Assembly: GCA_964610345.1 (NCBI GenBank)
Contig: CAZSVQ010000033.1
Location: forward strand, 1 to 7,662
DNA length: 7,662 nt
Reading direction: 5' to 3'
Source of the DNA: HK-STAS-PATE-36 sp964610345
GTDB taxonomy: Bacteria > Patescibacteriota > Saccharimonadia > Saccharimonadales > JAGQNJ01
The stretch's first letter is position 1, and every line of letters begins with the position of its first letter. The notes below the pieces were generated by a model that saw nothing but the letters and a program-made list of their open reading frames with translations, was not told where the DNA came from and made no database searches. Position numbers and translations under genes: made by a program. This document shows, in pieces, positions 1-6,151 of the stretch.

Positions 1-138
1 AACTCTTATGAAACATTTCTTGCAAAACTTAAAAAAGATTTACCAAAGCAGGCAATAAAATTCGAGGCTTGGACAAATGAGTTTGGCTTGCCTGACGTGC
101 AAGCTTTGGCTAAAAAACATACATTGCTAATCGTATAG
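1..138 (+). CDS. 3' end of an unidentified gene (C-terminal 45 residues)
   Basis: The first reading frame is open from the window edge to a TAG at 136-138 and encodes 45 residues ending in KKHTLLIV. The start lies upstream of the window. The fragment has a lysine-rich amphipathic stretch (FLAKLKKDLPKQ), then a short segment containing an aromatic and acidic patch (FEAWTNEFGLPD), and closes on a hydrophobic strand-like end. I do not recognise the family and no catalytic motif is visible. It is followed after 20 bases by alaS on the same strand, but alaS appears to have its own promoter straddling this gap, so cotranscription is not required. That the frame is coding is supported only by its openness and reasonable composition over a short stretch. 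Confidence 0.6.
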   Translation, partial: NSYETFLAKLKKDLPKQAIKFEAWTNEFGLPDVQALAKKHTLLIV

Positions 139-140
139 CA

Positions 141-149
141 TGATATACT
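141..149 (+). promoter_or_regulatory. Extended -10 promoter of alaS
   Basis: TG-A-TATACT forms an extended -10 element (TG at 141-142, hexamer at 144-149). A start about 6-7 bases after the hexamer falls at 155-157, only 2-4 bases before the alaS ATG at 159, predicting an almost leaderless mRNA. No good -35 is present at the usual distance (acattg at 121-126), which is common for extended -10 promoters. The element overlaps the intergenic gap just after the TAG of the preceding gene. The same TGnTATACT arrangement recurs before the gene at 4846. Confidence 0.6.
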
Positions 150-158
150 CTAACAGAT

Positions 159-2048
159 ATGAATGCACAAGATATAAGGAATGCTTATTTAGAATTTTTT
201 AAATCACGGGGTCATACAGTTATCCCACGAGCTTTGCTGGTGCCCTATAATGACCCAACTACTTTATTTACAGGATCTGGTATGCAGCCCTTAATCTCGT
301 ATCTGTTGGGAGAACCTCATACCGAGGGTACTAGATTAGTTGATAGTCAAACTTGTTTACGGGCGCAGGATATTGAAGATGTGGGTGATAATCGGCACAC
401 TACTTTTTTTGAGATGCTGGGAAATTGGAGCTTGGGTGATTATTTTAAAAAACAACAAATAACTTGGTTTTTTGAATTTTTAATAGATGTGGTTGGGCTT
501 GATCCAAATAAAATTTATGTTACCTGTTTTATTGGCGATAAAGCCAATAAAATACCGCGCGACGATGAGGCAGCCAAGATTTGGCAAGGACTTTTTACGT
601 CTAAAGGTGTTGATGCAAAAATAGTAGAAATTGGTAGCCAAGCTGATGGAGATAAGCGAGGCATAAACCCCGGGGAACGTATCTTTTTTTATGATGATGG
701 CGAAAACTGGTGGAGCCGGGCTGGCGGAATAGACAAAACACCAATTGGTGACCCGTGTGGACCTGACAGTGAAGTATTTTATGATTTTGGTAATCAAAAT
801 CACAACTCAAACTACGGCAAACCACACCCGGCTAGTGATTCAGGACGATTCATGGAAATCGGTAATCAAGTGTTTATGCAGTATAAACGTACTACATCTG
901 GCTTTGATGAGTTGGCAAAACCTAATGTTGATTTTGGTGGGGGGTTAGAGCGGATTTCTGCTGCTGCAATAGATAGTCCAGATGTTTTCAAGATTAGTAT
1001 AATGTGGCCGATCATTGAAAAACTCCAGGAGATTTCAGGCAAAGATTATGATAACCATACCAATGCTATGCGGGTAATTGCTGATCACTTGCGGGCTTCA
1101 ACCTTTTTGGCGGTTGATGGCGTCTCGCCAAGCAACAAAGAGCAAGGTTATGTGATGCGCCGATTATTACGCCGGGCGATTCGGTTTGCCTTTGAGCTTG
1201 GTATAGAACAAAACTTTTTGCAAGACATTGTGCCAATCATTACAGATTTGTATCATCAAGACTATCCAGAAGTTGCAAGCCAGCGCGAAGCTGTAATAGA
1301 GGTGCTAGTTAAAGAAGAAAAAGTCTTCCGCCAAACTCTGCGTAAAGGTGTTAAAGAACTCCAGAAAATGAGCCAAAGTGGTAAGCTAACTGGCGAACAT
1401 ATATTTACTCTCTATGATACATACGGGTTCCCTGTTGAATTGAGCGCCGAAGAAGCGGTATTACAAGGTGTTAAATTATCTAATAATTGGCAAAAAGAAT
1501 TTGATGCTAAGATGACCGAGCAACGCCAGCGTAGCCAAACTGCCACTAAAGGAACATTTAAGGGTGGTTTAGGTGGCCAAACCATGCAACATAAAAAATA
1601 CCACACAGCTACACACTTAATGTACCAGGCACTTCGTGATGTGTTGGGTGATCATGTGATCCAGCGGGGTAGTAATATCACTGAGGAGCGCTTACGATTT
1701 GATTTTTCTCATCCAGAAAAGGTAACAAGTGATCAACTGGATAAAGTTGAGGAAATTGTTAACACGCAAATAGCTAAAGATCTCAAAGTTTCTTGGGCAG
1801 AATACCCAACAAAGGAGGCTACCGGAAAGCTAGGAGCGCTTGGGCAGTTTGGTGACCGTTACGGCGATACGGTTAAAGTTTATAAAATGATTGCCGATAA
1901 TACAGATAAGCCGTTTAGTTTTGAGATTTGTGGCGGACCACACGTTGACCACACCTTGCAGTTATTTGAAGACGATAAAAAATTCAAAATTCTAAAAGAA
2001 GAGTCATCATCCGCAGGCATCCGCCGGATTAAAGCTGTACTTATTTGA
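159..2048 (+). CDS. alaS: Alanyl-tRNA synthetase, short form lacking the C-Ala domain
   Basis: This class II synthetase charges tRNA-Ala with alanine in the cytoplasm. The catalytic core is complete: the N-terminal LEFFKSRGHT segment, LFTGSGMQP at about 36-44, motif 2 with RHTTFFEMLGNWSLGDYFK at 79-97, motif 3 with DFGGGLERI at 258-266, and the tRNA-recognition region with YVMRRLLRRAIRF at 331-343. The editing domain keeps its four metal ligands, HTATH at 482-486 and CGGPH at 591-595. The protein stops at GIRRIKAVLI, where the editing domain normally ends, so the roughly 200-250-residue C-Ala/DHHA1 domain of ordinary bacterial AlaRS (about 850-900 residues) is absent. The stretch between the helical domain and HTATH is only about 20 residues, so most of the usual beta-barrel is missing too. 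The sequence PCGPDSE (199-205), preceded by an insertion RAGGIDKTPI, differs from the common PCGPCSE. Stop is TGA. There is no Shine-Dalgarno before ATG; the start is fixed by the N-terminal match to the family. Confidence 0.97.
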   Translation: MNAQDIRNAYLEFFKSRGHTVIPRALLVPYNDPTTLFTGSGMQPLISYLLGEPHTEGTRLVDSQTCLRAQDIEDVGDNRHTTFFEMLGNWSLGDYFKKQQITWFFEFLIDVVGLDPNKIYVTCFIGDKANKIPRDDEAAKIWQGLFTSKGVDAKIVEIGSQADGDKRGINPGERIFFYDDGENWWSRAGGIDKTPIGDPCGPDSEVFYDFGNQNHNSNYGKPHPASDSGRFMEIGNQVFMQYKRTTSGFDELAKPNVDFGGGLERISAAAIDSPDVFKISIMWPIIEKLQEISGKDYDNHTNAMRVIADHLRASTFLAVDGVSPSNKEQGYVMRRLLRRAIRFAFELGIEQNFLQDIVPIITDLYHQDYPEVASQREAVIEVLVKEEKVFRQTLRKGVKELQKMSQSGKLTGEHIFTLYDTYGFPVELSAEEAVLQGVKLSNNWQKEFDAKMTEQRQRSQTATKGTFKGGLGGQTMQHKKYHTATHLMYQALRDVLGDHVIQRGSNITEERLRFDFSHPEKVTSDQLDKVEEIVNTQIAKDLKVSWAEYPTKEATGKLGALGQFGDRYGDTVKVYKMIADNTDKPFSFEICGGPHVDHTLQLFEDDKKFKILKEESSSAGIRRIKAVLI

Positions 2049-2072
2049 GAATTCGACTTATAAAATATATTC

Positions 2073-2101
2073 TTGACTTTATTTATATTTACCAGTATAT
2101 A
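2073..2101 (+). promoter_or_regulatory. Promoter of the surface glycoside hydrolase gene
   Basis: TTGACT at 2073-2078 (five of six consensus -35 bases) is followed after 17 bases by TATATA at 2096-2101, a good housekeeping-sigma arrangement. Transcription would start near 2108, giving a leader of about 34 bases before the ATG at 2142. The alaS-hydrolase gap (2049-2141) is very AT-rich and shows no clear terminator for alaS, so read-through cannot be excluded. Confidence 0.65.
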
Positions 2102-2113
2102 TTGTCATATATA
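2096..2113 (+). repeat. AT-rich dyad over the -10 and start region
   Basis: TATATAT at 2096-2102 and ATATATA at 2107-2113 are perfect inverted copies separated by TGTC. The dyad covers the -10 hexamer and predicted start of the hydrolase promoter, the position of a repressor operator. Low-complexity AT sequence makes such a dyad fairly likely by chance, so an operator role is only inferred. Confidence 0.35.
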
Positions 2114-2129
2114 AACTAAAAACAAAAAT

Positions 2130-2133
2130 AGGA
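2130..2133 (+). promoter_or_regulatory. Shine-Dalgarno of the hydrolase gene
   Basis: AGGA lies 8 bases before the ATG at 2142, a normal spacing. It supports this start, which also places a basic N-terminal region before the membrane segment. Confidence 0.6.
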
Positions 2134-2141
2134 TTATTAAA

Positions 2142-4400
2142 ATGCCAACTAAAAAATTAACACGATCTACTCGTGCAAACACACGTACTCGTAGTAGCTC
2201 AAAAAAAGTTGTTACCAAAAAACAAACCAGCTTTAGCAAAGTGCCAATTCTAAGCAAACTTTTATCAAACAAACCAGCTTTATTTATTGTACTTGGTTTT
2301 GCTGCTCTGGGCATGTTTTTTTTGTTTAGAACAAATGCTGCTACTACTAATTTTGAGGCAGAATCTGCTAGTGCTTCAGGTGGAGCTAAAACCGGACTTG
2401 TAGATAGTTCGGCATCAAATAGTAAGTATGCACAATTTTCTACAAGTTCTAGTAGTACTGCAAAAGTTAGTCGATTTCCTGGTGACCCAAACCCATTAGT
2501 AACTGGTAAAGCATACTGGGGTGCGGCGATTAATGGAAACGGTGATCCAGCACGACACGAAACTCCAACAGGTAAGTCACTTTCAATTAGGAGAACTTAT
2601 TTTGGGTGGAGTGATCGTAGCACAAAGATGGTTACAATGGCAAAGAATGATATAGCTGCAAATCGATTACCATTTGTTTCAACTAAGACTCCTGCATGGA
2701 ATGATATGGGTGCAGGAAAACACGATACAGAAATTGATGATATGCTCAGAAAACTGGATGCGCTTGGTGGTCCGGTTTGGCTAGCACTTCATCATGAGCC
2801 TGAAGGCGGCGGCGGCGGAGGAGTTGGCCCGAATAAAGAGGATGATATATCAGGATCTGCTGGTTGGATAAGAATGCAAAAACGCGTAAGAGAGAGAATG
2901 AATGCGCTGGGTACTAAAAATATTGCTCTTGTTGCTAACCTTATGACTTGGACATGGGATACACGTTCAGGGCGAAATCCCAACGACTGGTGGGCTGATA
3001 ATGTATGGGATGTTTATACTGCAAACTCTTATTGCGACGACAATCCAAGTAAAGGTCAATATCCATGCTTAAATGGTGGAGAAACTGCAGTATCTATTAG
3101 TATGTGGAAAAACTTTGAAAACTTCGCTATTTCCAAGAAGATACCATATGGTACAGGTGAGTGGGGAGATCGCGGTGAAGCAACGGGTGCCGGAAATGAT
3201 ATTAAAAAAACCTGGGATTACGGTTTTACAAATAAACGAGACCTTGTTGCATGGACTTACTTTGACTCTAATTTAAACTCTGATTCTGGTGGATGGGAAC
3301 TAAAAGGAGAAGCATTGAATGTATTTAGAGATATAAGCCAAAATGATGCACGTGTACAACGTATAAAAGATTTGTCTGTTAATCAAACTGTTAATAATTT
3401 CGGTTCACTAACTACCAATGTTTCCGTTCCGAGCAGTAGTACATATAAAATTTGGGTGCGCATGAGTGCTCCAGACACAAATAATAATGCTGTTCAACTG
3501 CAAGTAGATGGTGGCACAGTTGTAAAAGTGGGCGATAGTAGCATTAACCCAAATACTTGGACATGGGTAGACTATAAGAATGGTAATGTAGGTGATAAGT
3601 TAAGTATGGCATTGTCTGCGGGGACACGTAAAATTACATTAACTGGTATTGAACCTGGCGTAAAAATAGACAGGGTTTTAATAACCGATGAAACTTGTCA
3701 GCCTATTGGAACAGGTGAAAATTGTACAATAATAACAATAAATCCACCCCCACCTACAAATGATGGAAGTGTAAAGATGGAAATTACATCGCCACGAGCA
3801 AATGAAACTGTCGTCGGTAAAAAGATTGTAACTGCAATGCCAGCTGATAATGTAGAATCGGTAAGTTTTCGAGTAAATAACGTATGGCAATATACTGACG
3901 ATAAAGCACCTTTTGAATGGGAATGGGATTCTACAAAAACACCAAACGGTAGTGCTTCGATTACAATTAGACCACGCAAAACAGGCAACCCAGGTGGTTA
4001 TGAGCCCAACAAAGCGTACGAACGAACAGTAGATGTTATTGTCAAAAATAGTACAAGTACTCCAACGCCACCACCAGTAGATACTGAAGCTCCAACAAAA
4101 CCAAATAATTTAGGTGCATCACTTAGATTCGATGCAACGAAACTCCGATATGTGTTTGATTTAAAATGGACAAGTTCAAGTGATAATGCTGGAGTAACTG
4201 GCTACAATGTAGCTAGTAATGGCAAGTCATTAGGCAGCACAACAAATACTAGCTTCACGGATACCTCAGTTATAGAATCTGGCAAACCATATAACTTTAC
4301 CGTGATTGCAAAAGATACCGCCAACAACTTATCTCCAACAGCATCAATAATGGTGCGCGGTGATTGCTTCTTGGTTTGGTGTAGTACAACTATGCTGTAG
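2142..4400 (+). CDS. Secreted or membrane-anchored GH26-like glycoside hydrolase with CBM, Ig-like and FnIII domains
   Basis: This is probably a surface enzyme that cleaves a polysaccharide (endo-type, GH26/clan GH-A-like). Residues 1-44 are very basic (TKKLTRSTRANTRTRSSSKK), and 45-62 form one hydrophobic segment followed by RTNAAT, so it is either a long signal peptide or an anchor. Residues 69-99 carry the FEAESASASGG...ASNSKYAQF sugar-binding motif. Residues about 110-400 resemble a TIM barrel: WLALHHEPE at 213-221 would supply the acid/base Glu (219) and PYGTGEWG at 335-342 the nucleophile Glu (340), separated as in GH26. Residues about 410-530 are a jelly-roll carbohydrate-binding domain (YKIWVRMSAPD; ends CQPIGTGENC), followed by a proline linker. 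Residues about 541-635 are Ig-like (MEITSPRANETVVG), then linker PTPPPVD. Residues about 648-738 are fibronectin type III (EAPTKPNNL...GVTGYNV). The tail GDCFLVWCSTTML has two Cys. It has its own promoter, Shine-Dalgarno and terminator. Substrate is unknown; the exact GH family is inferred from the two Glu motifs. Confidence 0.8.
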   Translation: MPTKKLTRSTRANTRTRSSSKKVVTKKQTSFSKVPILSKLLSNKPALFIVLGFAALGMFFLFRTNAATTNFEAESASASGGAKTGLVDSSASNSKYAQFSTSSSSTAKVSRFPGDPNPLVTGKAYWGAAINGNGDPARHETPTGKSLSIRRTYFGWSDRSTKMVTMAKNDIAANRLPFVSTKTPAWNDMGAGKHDTEIDDMLRKLDALGGPVWLALHHEPEGGGGGGVGPNKEDDISGSAGWIRMQKRVRERMNALGTKNIALVANLMTWTWDTRSGRNPNDWWADNVWDVYTANSYCDDNPSKGQYPCLNGGETAVSISMWKNFENFAISKKIPYGTGEWGDRGEATGAGNDIKKTWDYGFTNKRDLVAWTYFDSNLNSDSGGWELKGEALNVFRDISQNDARVQRIKDLSVNQTVNNFGSLTTNVSVPSSSTYKIWVRMSAPDTNNNAVQLQVDGGTVVKVGDSSINPNTWTWVDYKNGNVGDKLSMALSAGTRKITLTGIEPGVKIDRVLITDETCQPIGTGENCTIITINPPPPTNDGSVKMEITSPRANETVVGKKIVTAMPADNVESVSFRVNNVWQYTDDKAPFEWEWDSTKTPNGSASITIRPRKTGNPGGYEPNKAYERTVDVIVKNSTSTPTPPPVDTEAPTKPNNLGASLRFDATKLRYVFDLKWTSSSDNAGVTGYNVASNGKSLGSTTNTSFTDTSVIESGKPYNFTVIAKDTANNLSPTASIMVRGDCFLVWCSTTML
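2805..2822 (+). repeat. Short GGC/GGA tract encoding six glycines
   Basis: Four GGC then two GGA codons encode residues 222-227, directly after the putative catalytic HHEPE motif. The GGC run stands out in AT-rich DNA and is prone to slippage by whole codons, which would change loop length without breaking the frame. Confidence 0.7.
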
Positions 4401-4414
4401 GGTGGGGCAAATTT

Positions 4415-4455
4415 AAACCTAATATCTGTTGTAATGTAAGGGGTATTAGGTTTTT
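4415..4455 (+). terminator. Rho-independent-type terminator after the hydrolase gene
   Basis: AAACCTAATA at 4415-4424 pairs perfectly with TATTAGGTTT at 4444-4453 (10 bp, 19-base loop), and a T run continues to 4455 followed by AATT. It begins 14 bases after the TAG at 4398-4400. The stem is AT-rich and the loop long, so it may be moderate in strength; the same hairpin can act on the opposite strand because of the A run before it. Confidence 0.65.
4428..4445 (+). repeat. 18-base direct repeat, copy 1
   Basis: GTTGTAATGTAAGGGGTA matches copy 2 at 4479-4496 at 16 of 18 bases; the copies start 51 bases apart. This copy lies mostly in the terminator loop. Confidence 0.6.
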
Positions 4456-4457
4456 AA

Positions 4458-4486
4458 TTACAAGTACTTGCTCTTAGCGTTATAAT
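4458..4486 (+). promoter_or_regulatory. Promoter of the 79-residue orphan gene
   Basis: A perfect TATAAT at 4481-4486 lies 55 bases before the ATG at 4542. At 17-base spacing the -35 position is TTACAA (4458-4463), a weak match. The start would be near 4493, giving a leader of about 49 bases. Its 5' end can fold GTAG (4494-4497) against CTAC (4505-4508) around a 7-base loop, a small hairpin of uncertain meaning. Confidence 0.55.
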
Positions 4487-4496
4487 GTAAGGAGTA
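4479..4496 (+). repeat. 18-base direct repeat, copy 2 (contains a -10 box)
   Basis: GTTATAATGTAAGGAGTA, the partner of 4428-4445. In this copy one substitution makes a perfect TATAAT at 4481-4486. Confidence 0.6.
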
Positions 4497-4529
4497 GCCG
4501 AAAACTACATACAATTAAAAATAACAAAC

Positions 4530-4535
4530 AAGGAG
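4530..4535 (+). promoter_or_regulatory. Strong Shine-Dalgarno of the 79-residue orphan gene
   Basis: AAGGAG lies 6 bases before the ATG at 4542, the best ribosome binding site in the window. It is the main evidence that this small frame is a real gene and fixes its start. Confidence 0.75.
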
Positions 4536-4541
4536 CAAAAA

Positions 4542-4781
4542 ATGACAGCAGGAACAATTTATTTGCACACAGATCATTTATCATGTGAAGTGGTTGTAAG
4601 TCCAGAGACACGGCAATGTATTTTGGATGCTAAATCAGCAGTAGAGTCAGCTGGTTTTAGGGTTGAAGCAGATGCTCCTTGTATTGGGAATTTTGCCGTA
4701 ATGCTTGCCTCAGAGTGCGACCTCGATGATTTACAAAAAATAATTTCAGGTGAAGTTGTTGAGCCGAACATACATAACTAA
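4542..4781 (+). CDS. Small orphan protein of 79 residues, function unknown
   Basis: I do not recognise this protein. It is acidic and mixed alpha/beta in appearance: a strand-like YLHTDHLSCEVVVS, a probable helix PETRQCILDAKSAVESA, strands FRVEADA and FAVMLAS, and a final helix LDDLQKIISG. It has no signal peptide or membrane segment, so it should be cytoplasmic. Four cysteines (15, 26, 47, 59) are many for its size but are not arranged as a classic CxxC zinc site. It is preceded by a perfect TATAAT and AAGGAG, which makes coding likely despite its length. It sits alone between the hydrolase terminator and the promoter of the ftsA-like gene. A role as a small regulator or binding protein is possible but unsupported. 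Confidence 0.75.
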   Translation: MTAGTIYLHTDHLSCEVVVSPETRQCILDAKSAVESAGFRVEADAPCIGNFAVMLASECDLDDLQKIISGEVVEPNIHN

Positions 4782-4792
4782 TAAACTAAAAA

Positions 4793-4830
4793 AGTATTAA
4801 GAGTGGTTTAAGCCTTTATTACTTAATGCT
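4793..4830 (+). repeat. Inverted repeat upstream of and overlapping the ftsA-like promoter
   Basis: AGTATTAAG at 4793-4801 pairs with CTTAATGCT at 4822-4830 (9 pairs including one G-T) across a 20-base loop. It follows the stop at 4779-4781 and its right arm overlaps the extended -10 at 4827-4835. It has no T run, so it is a poor terminator; a regulatory site or weak 3' end structure for the orphan mRNA are alternatives. Confidence 0.4.
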
Positions 4831-4835
4831 ATACT
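4827..4835 (+). promoter_or_regulatory. Extended -10 promoter of the ftsA-like gene
   Basis: TG-C-TATACT (TG at 4827-4828, hexamer 4830-4835) is the same arrangement as before alaS. A start at about 4841-4843 leaves only 3-5 bases before the ATG at 4846, so the mRNA would be almost leaderless. The -35 position (TTTAAG, 4807-4812) is weak. Confidence 0.6.
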
Positions 4836-4845
4836 TAAAGAAGTT

Positions 4846-6144
4846 ATGCTTGATAAGTTCAAGAAGATTAAAGTTCCAAAGTTACCTTCATCTGGTAAGT
4901 CTGTTCCTAAGTACAAATCAGAGCGATATGTAGTTAGCTTAGATATTGGAACAGAGTATGTAAAAGCTTTGATAGCTAAAATTGATGACAACCAAGCCGA
5001 GATTATTGGCATGGGGCGTGCGCATCAACAACTTGGTGACATGCAGGCTGGGGCAATTGCAGATATTGCTGCTGTGGTGGCAAACTGTGATAGTGCGTTA
5101 TCTCAAGCTGAGCAACAGGCTGGTTTGAGTGCTAGAACGGTAGTAATCGGTATTGCCGGTGAGCTTGTAAAAGGTGCAACAACGACTGTTAGATACAGGC
5201 GCAAAGATCCAAACCGTGAACTTACGCTTGAAGAAGTTGGGCGCATCGTTGGTAAAGTACAAGAACGGGCTGAACAAAAAGCACGTGAAAATTTAGCCTG
5301 GGAGTTGGGCGGTAAAAATGTTGATATTCGACTAGTCAACAGTGCGCTTGTGAGTATTGAGATAGATGGATATAAAATTACTAATCCAGTTGGGTTTCAA
5401 GGTAGAGATGTGGTGGTACAACTTTATACAGCGTTTGCACCGCTGGTGCATATTGGTGCATTGGAACGGACTGCTCAAGAGTTGGACCTTGATTTATTGG
5501 CAGTTGCTGCTGAACCTTTTGCAGTTTCGCGTTCAGTTATTGGCGATAATACTGGCTCAAATATGAGCGCAATATTGATGGACGTTGGTGGCGGCACAAC
5601 TGACATTGCGGTCATAAATGACGGTGGTGTTCAGGGTACAAAAATGTTTGGCATTGGTGGACGAGCCTATACTAGGGCAGTTGAGCGTGACTTGGGTGTA
5701 GATTTTGAAAAGGCCGAGGAACTTAAAATGGGCTTAAAAAGCCACGAAACAACTGGCGAAAAGGCTAAAGAAGTCCGTGCAGCTCTCATTAAAACTTTAG
5801 GGGTGTGGACTCATGGTGTTGAACTAGCATTGAGCGAATTTGATGATCTTGACCACTTGCCTCAAAAGGTTCTACTTTGTGGTGGTGGTTCATCATTAGA
5901 TTTAATCCCGGCGCGCCTCAGCAAAACAAAATGGTATAAAGATTTACCATTTACCAAACCGCCGGTTATTCAGCATATAAACCCGAACCAAGTTGTTGGT
6001 ATCACAGACGCTACAGGTCAAGTAAATGACCATACATTTATTACTGCGCTAGGGCTGGTTCGGGTTGGTATTGATACATTACAGCAAAATAATGGCGACC
6101 AAGGGTCTATAAAATCAAGAATTGATAGGATGCTTAAGGTATAA
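4846..6144 (+). CDS. ftsA: FtsA-family actin-like ATPase
   Basis: FtsA tethers FtsZ filaments to the membrane at the division site; related PilM acts in type IV pilus assembly. This 432-residue protein matches FtsA along its length: phosphate-1 motif VSLDIGTEYVKALIA at 30-44, IIGMGRAHQQLGDMQAGAIAD at 53-73, the SHS2/1C domain region (about 95-200, with YKITNPVGFQGRDV at 176-189 like the INPVGL segment of FtsA), phosphate-2 motif ILMDVGGGTTDIAVI at 243-257, and adenosine motif VLLCGGGSSLDLIPARL at 342-358. The final SIKSRIDRMLKV resembles the amphipathic membrane-targeting helix that ends FtsA. A basic, proline-containing N-terminal extension of about 25 residues is unusual. No ftsZ or ftsQ is adjacent; instead a membrane protein starts 7 bases after the TAA. 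The start has no Shine-Dalgarno and a -10 box 10 bases upstream. FtsA is preferred over PilM because of the C-terminal helix and motif similarity, though a dedicated PilM-like role remains possible. Confidence 0.87.
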   Translation: MLDKFKKIKVPKLPSSGKSVPKYKSERYVVSLDIGTEYVKALIAKIDDNQAEIIGMGRAHQQLGDMQAGAIADIAAVVANCDSALSQAEQQAGLSARTVVIGIAGELVKGATTTVRYRRKDPNRELTLEEVGRIVGKVQERAEQKARENLAWELGGKNVDIRLVNSALVSIEIDGYKITNPVGFQGRDVVVQLYTAFAPLVHIGALERTAQELDLDLLAVAAEPFAVSRSVIGDNTGSNMSAILMDVGGGTTDIAVINDGGVQGTKMFGIGGRAYTRAVERDLGVDFEKAEELKMGLKSHETTGEKAKEVRAALIKTLGVWTHGVELALSEFDDLDHLPQKVLLCGGGSSLDLIPARLSKTKWYKDLPFTKPPVIQHINPNQVVGITDATGQVNDHTFITALGLVRVGIDTLQQNNGDQGSIKSRIDRMLKV

Positions 6145-6145
6145 T
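6140..6145 (+). promoter_or_regulatory. Candidate -10 box overlapping the ftsA stop
   Basis: A perfect TATAAT overlaps the TAA of the ftsA-like gene and lies 6 bases before the ATG at 6152, so transcription would start at or next to the A of that ATG. A TTGATA at 6122-6127 is only 12 bases upstream, too close for a normal -35. The hexamer may partly reflect the Val-stop codons of the upstream gene, and cotranscription with ftsA is an alternative. Confidence 0.45.
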
Positions 6146-6151
6146 TAAAAG

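Noticed and set aside
480..803. Minus-strand open frame of 107 codons within alaS
   Set aside because: It overlaps conserved AlaRS sequence and has no ribosome binding site or family resemblance.
2046..2063. TGA read as glycine (alternative code of Gracilibacteria or Absconditabacteria), which would extend AlaRS by GEFDL
   Set aside because: All other long frames are free of in-frame TGA, and read-through would add only five residues before TAA. Standard code fits.
2049..2141. RNA gene or riboswitch in the alaS-hydrolase gap
   Set aside because: The gap is short and AT-rich with no stable paired structure beyond the promoter dyad.
3698..3988. Minus-strand open frame of 96 codons
   Set aside because: Shadow of the jelly-roll/Ig-like part of the hydrolase; the sense strand gives coherent domain sequence.
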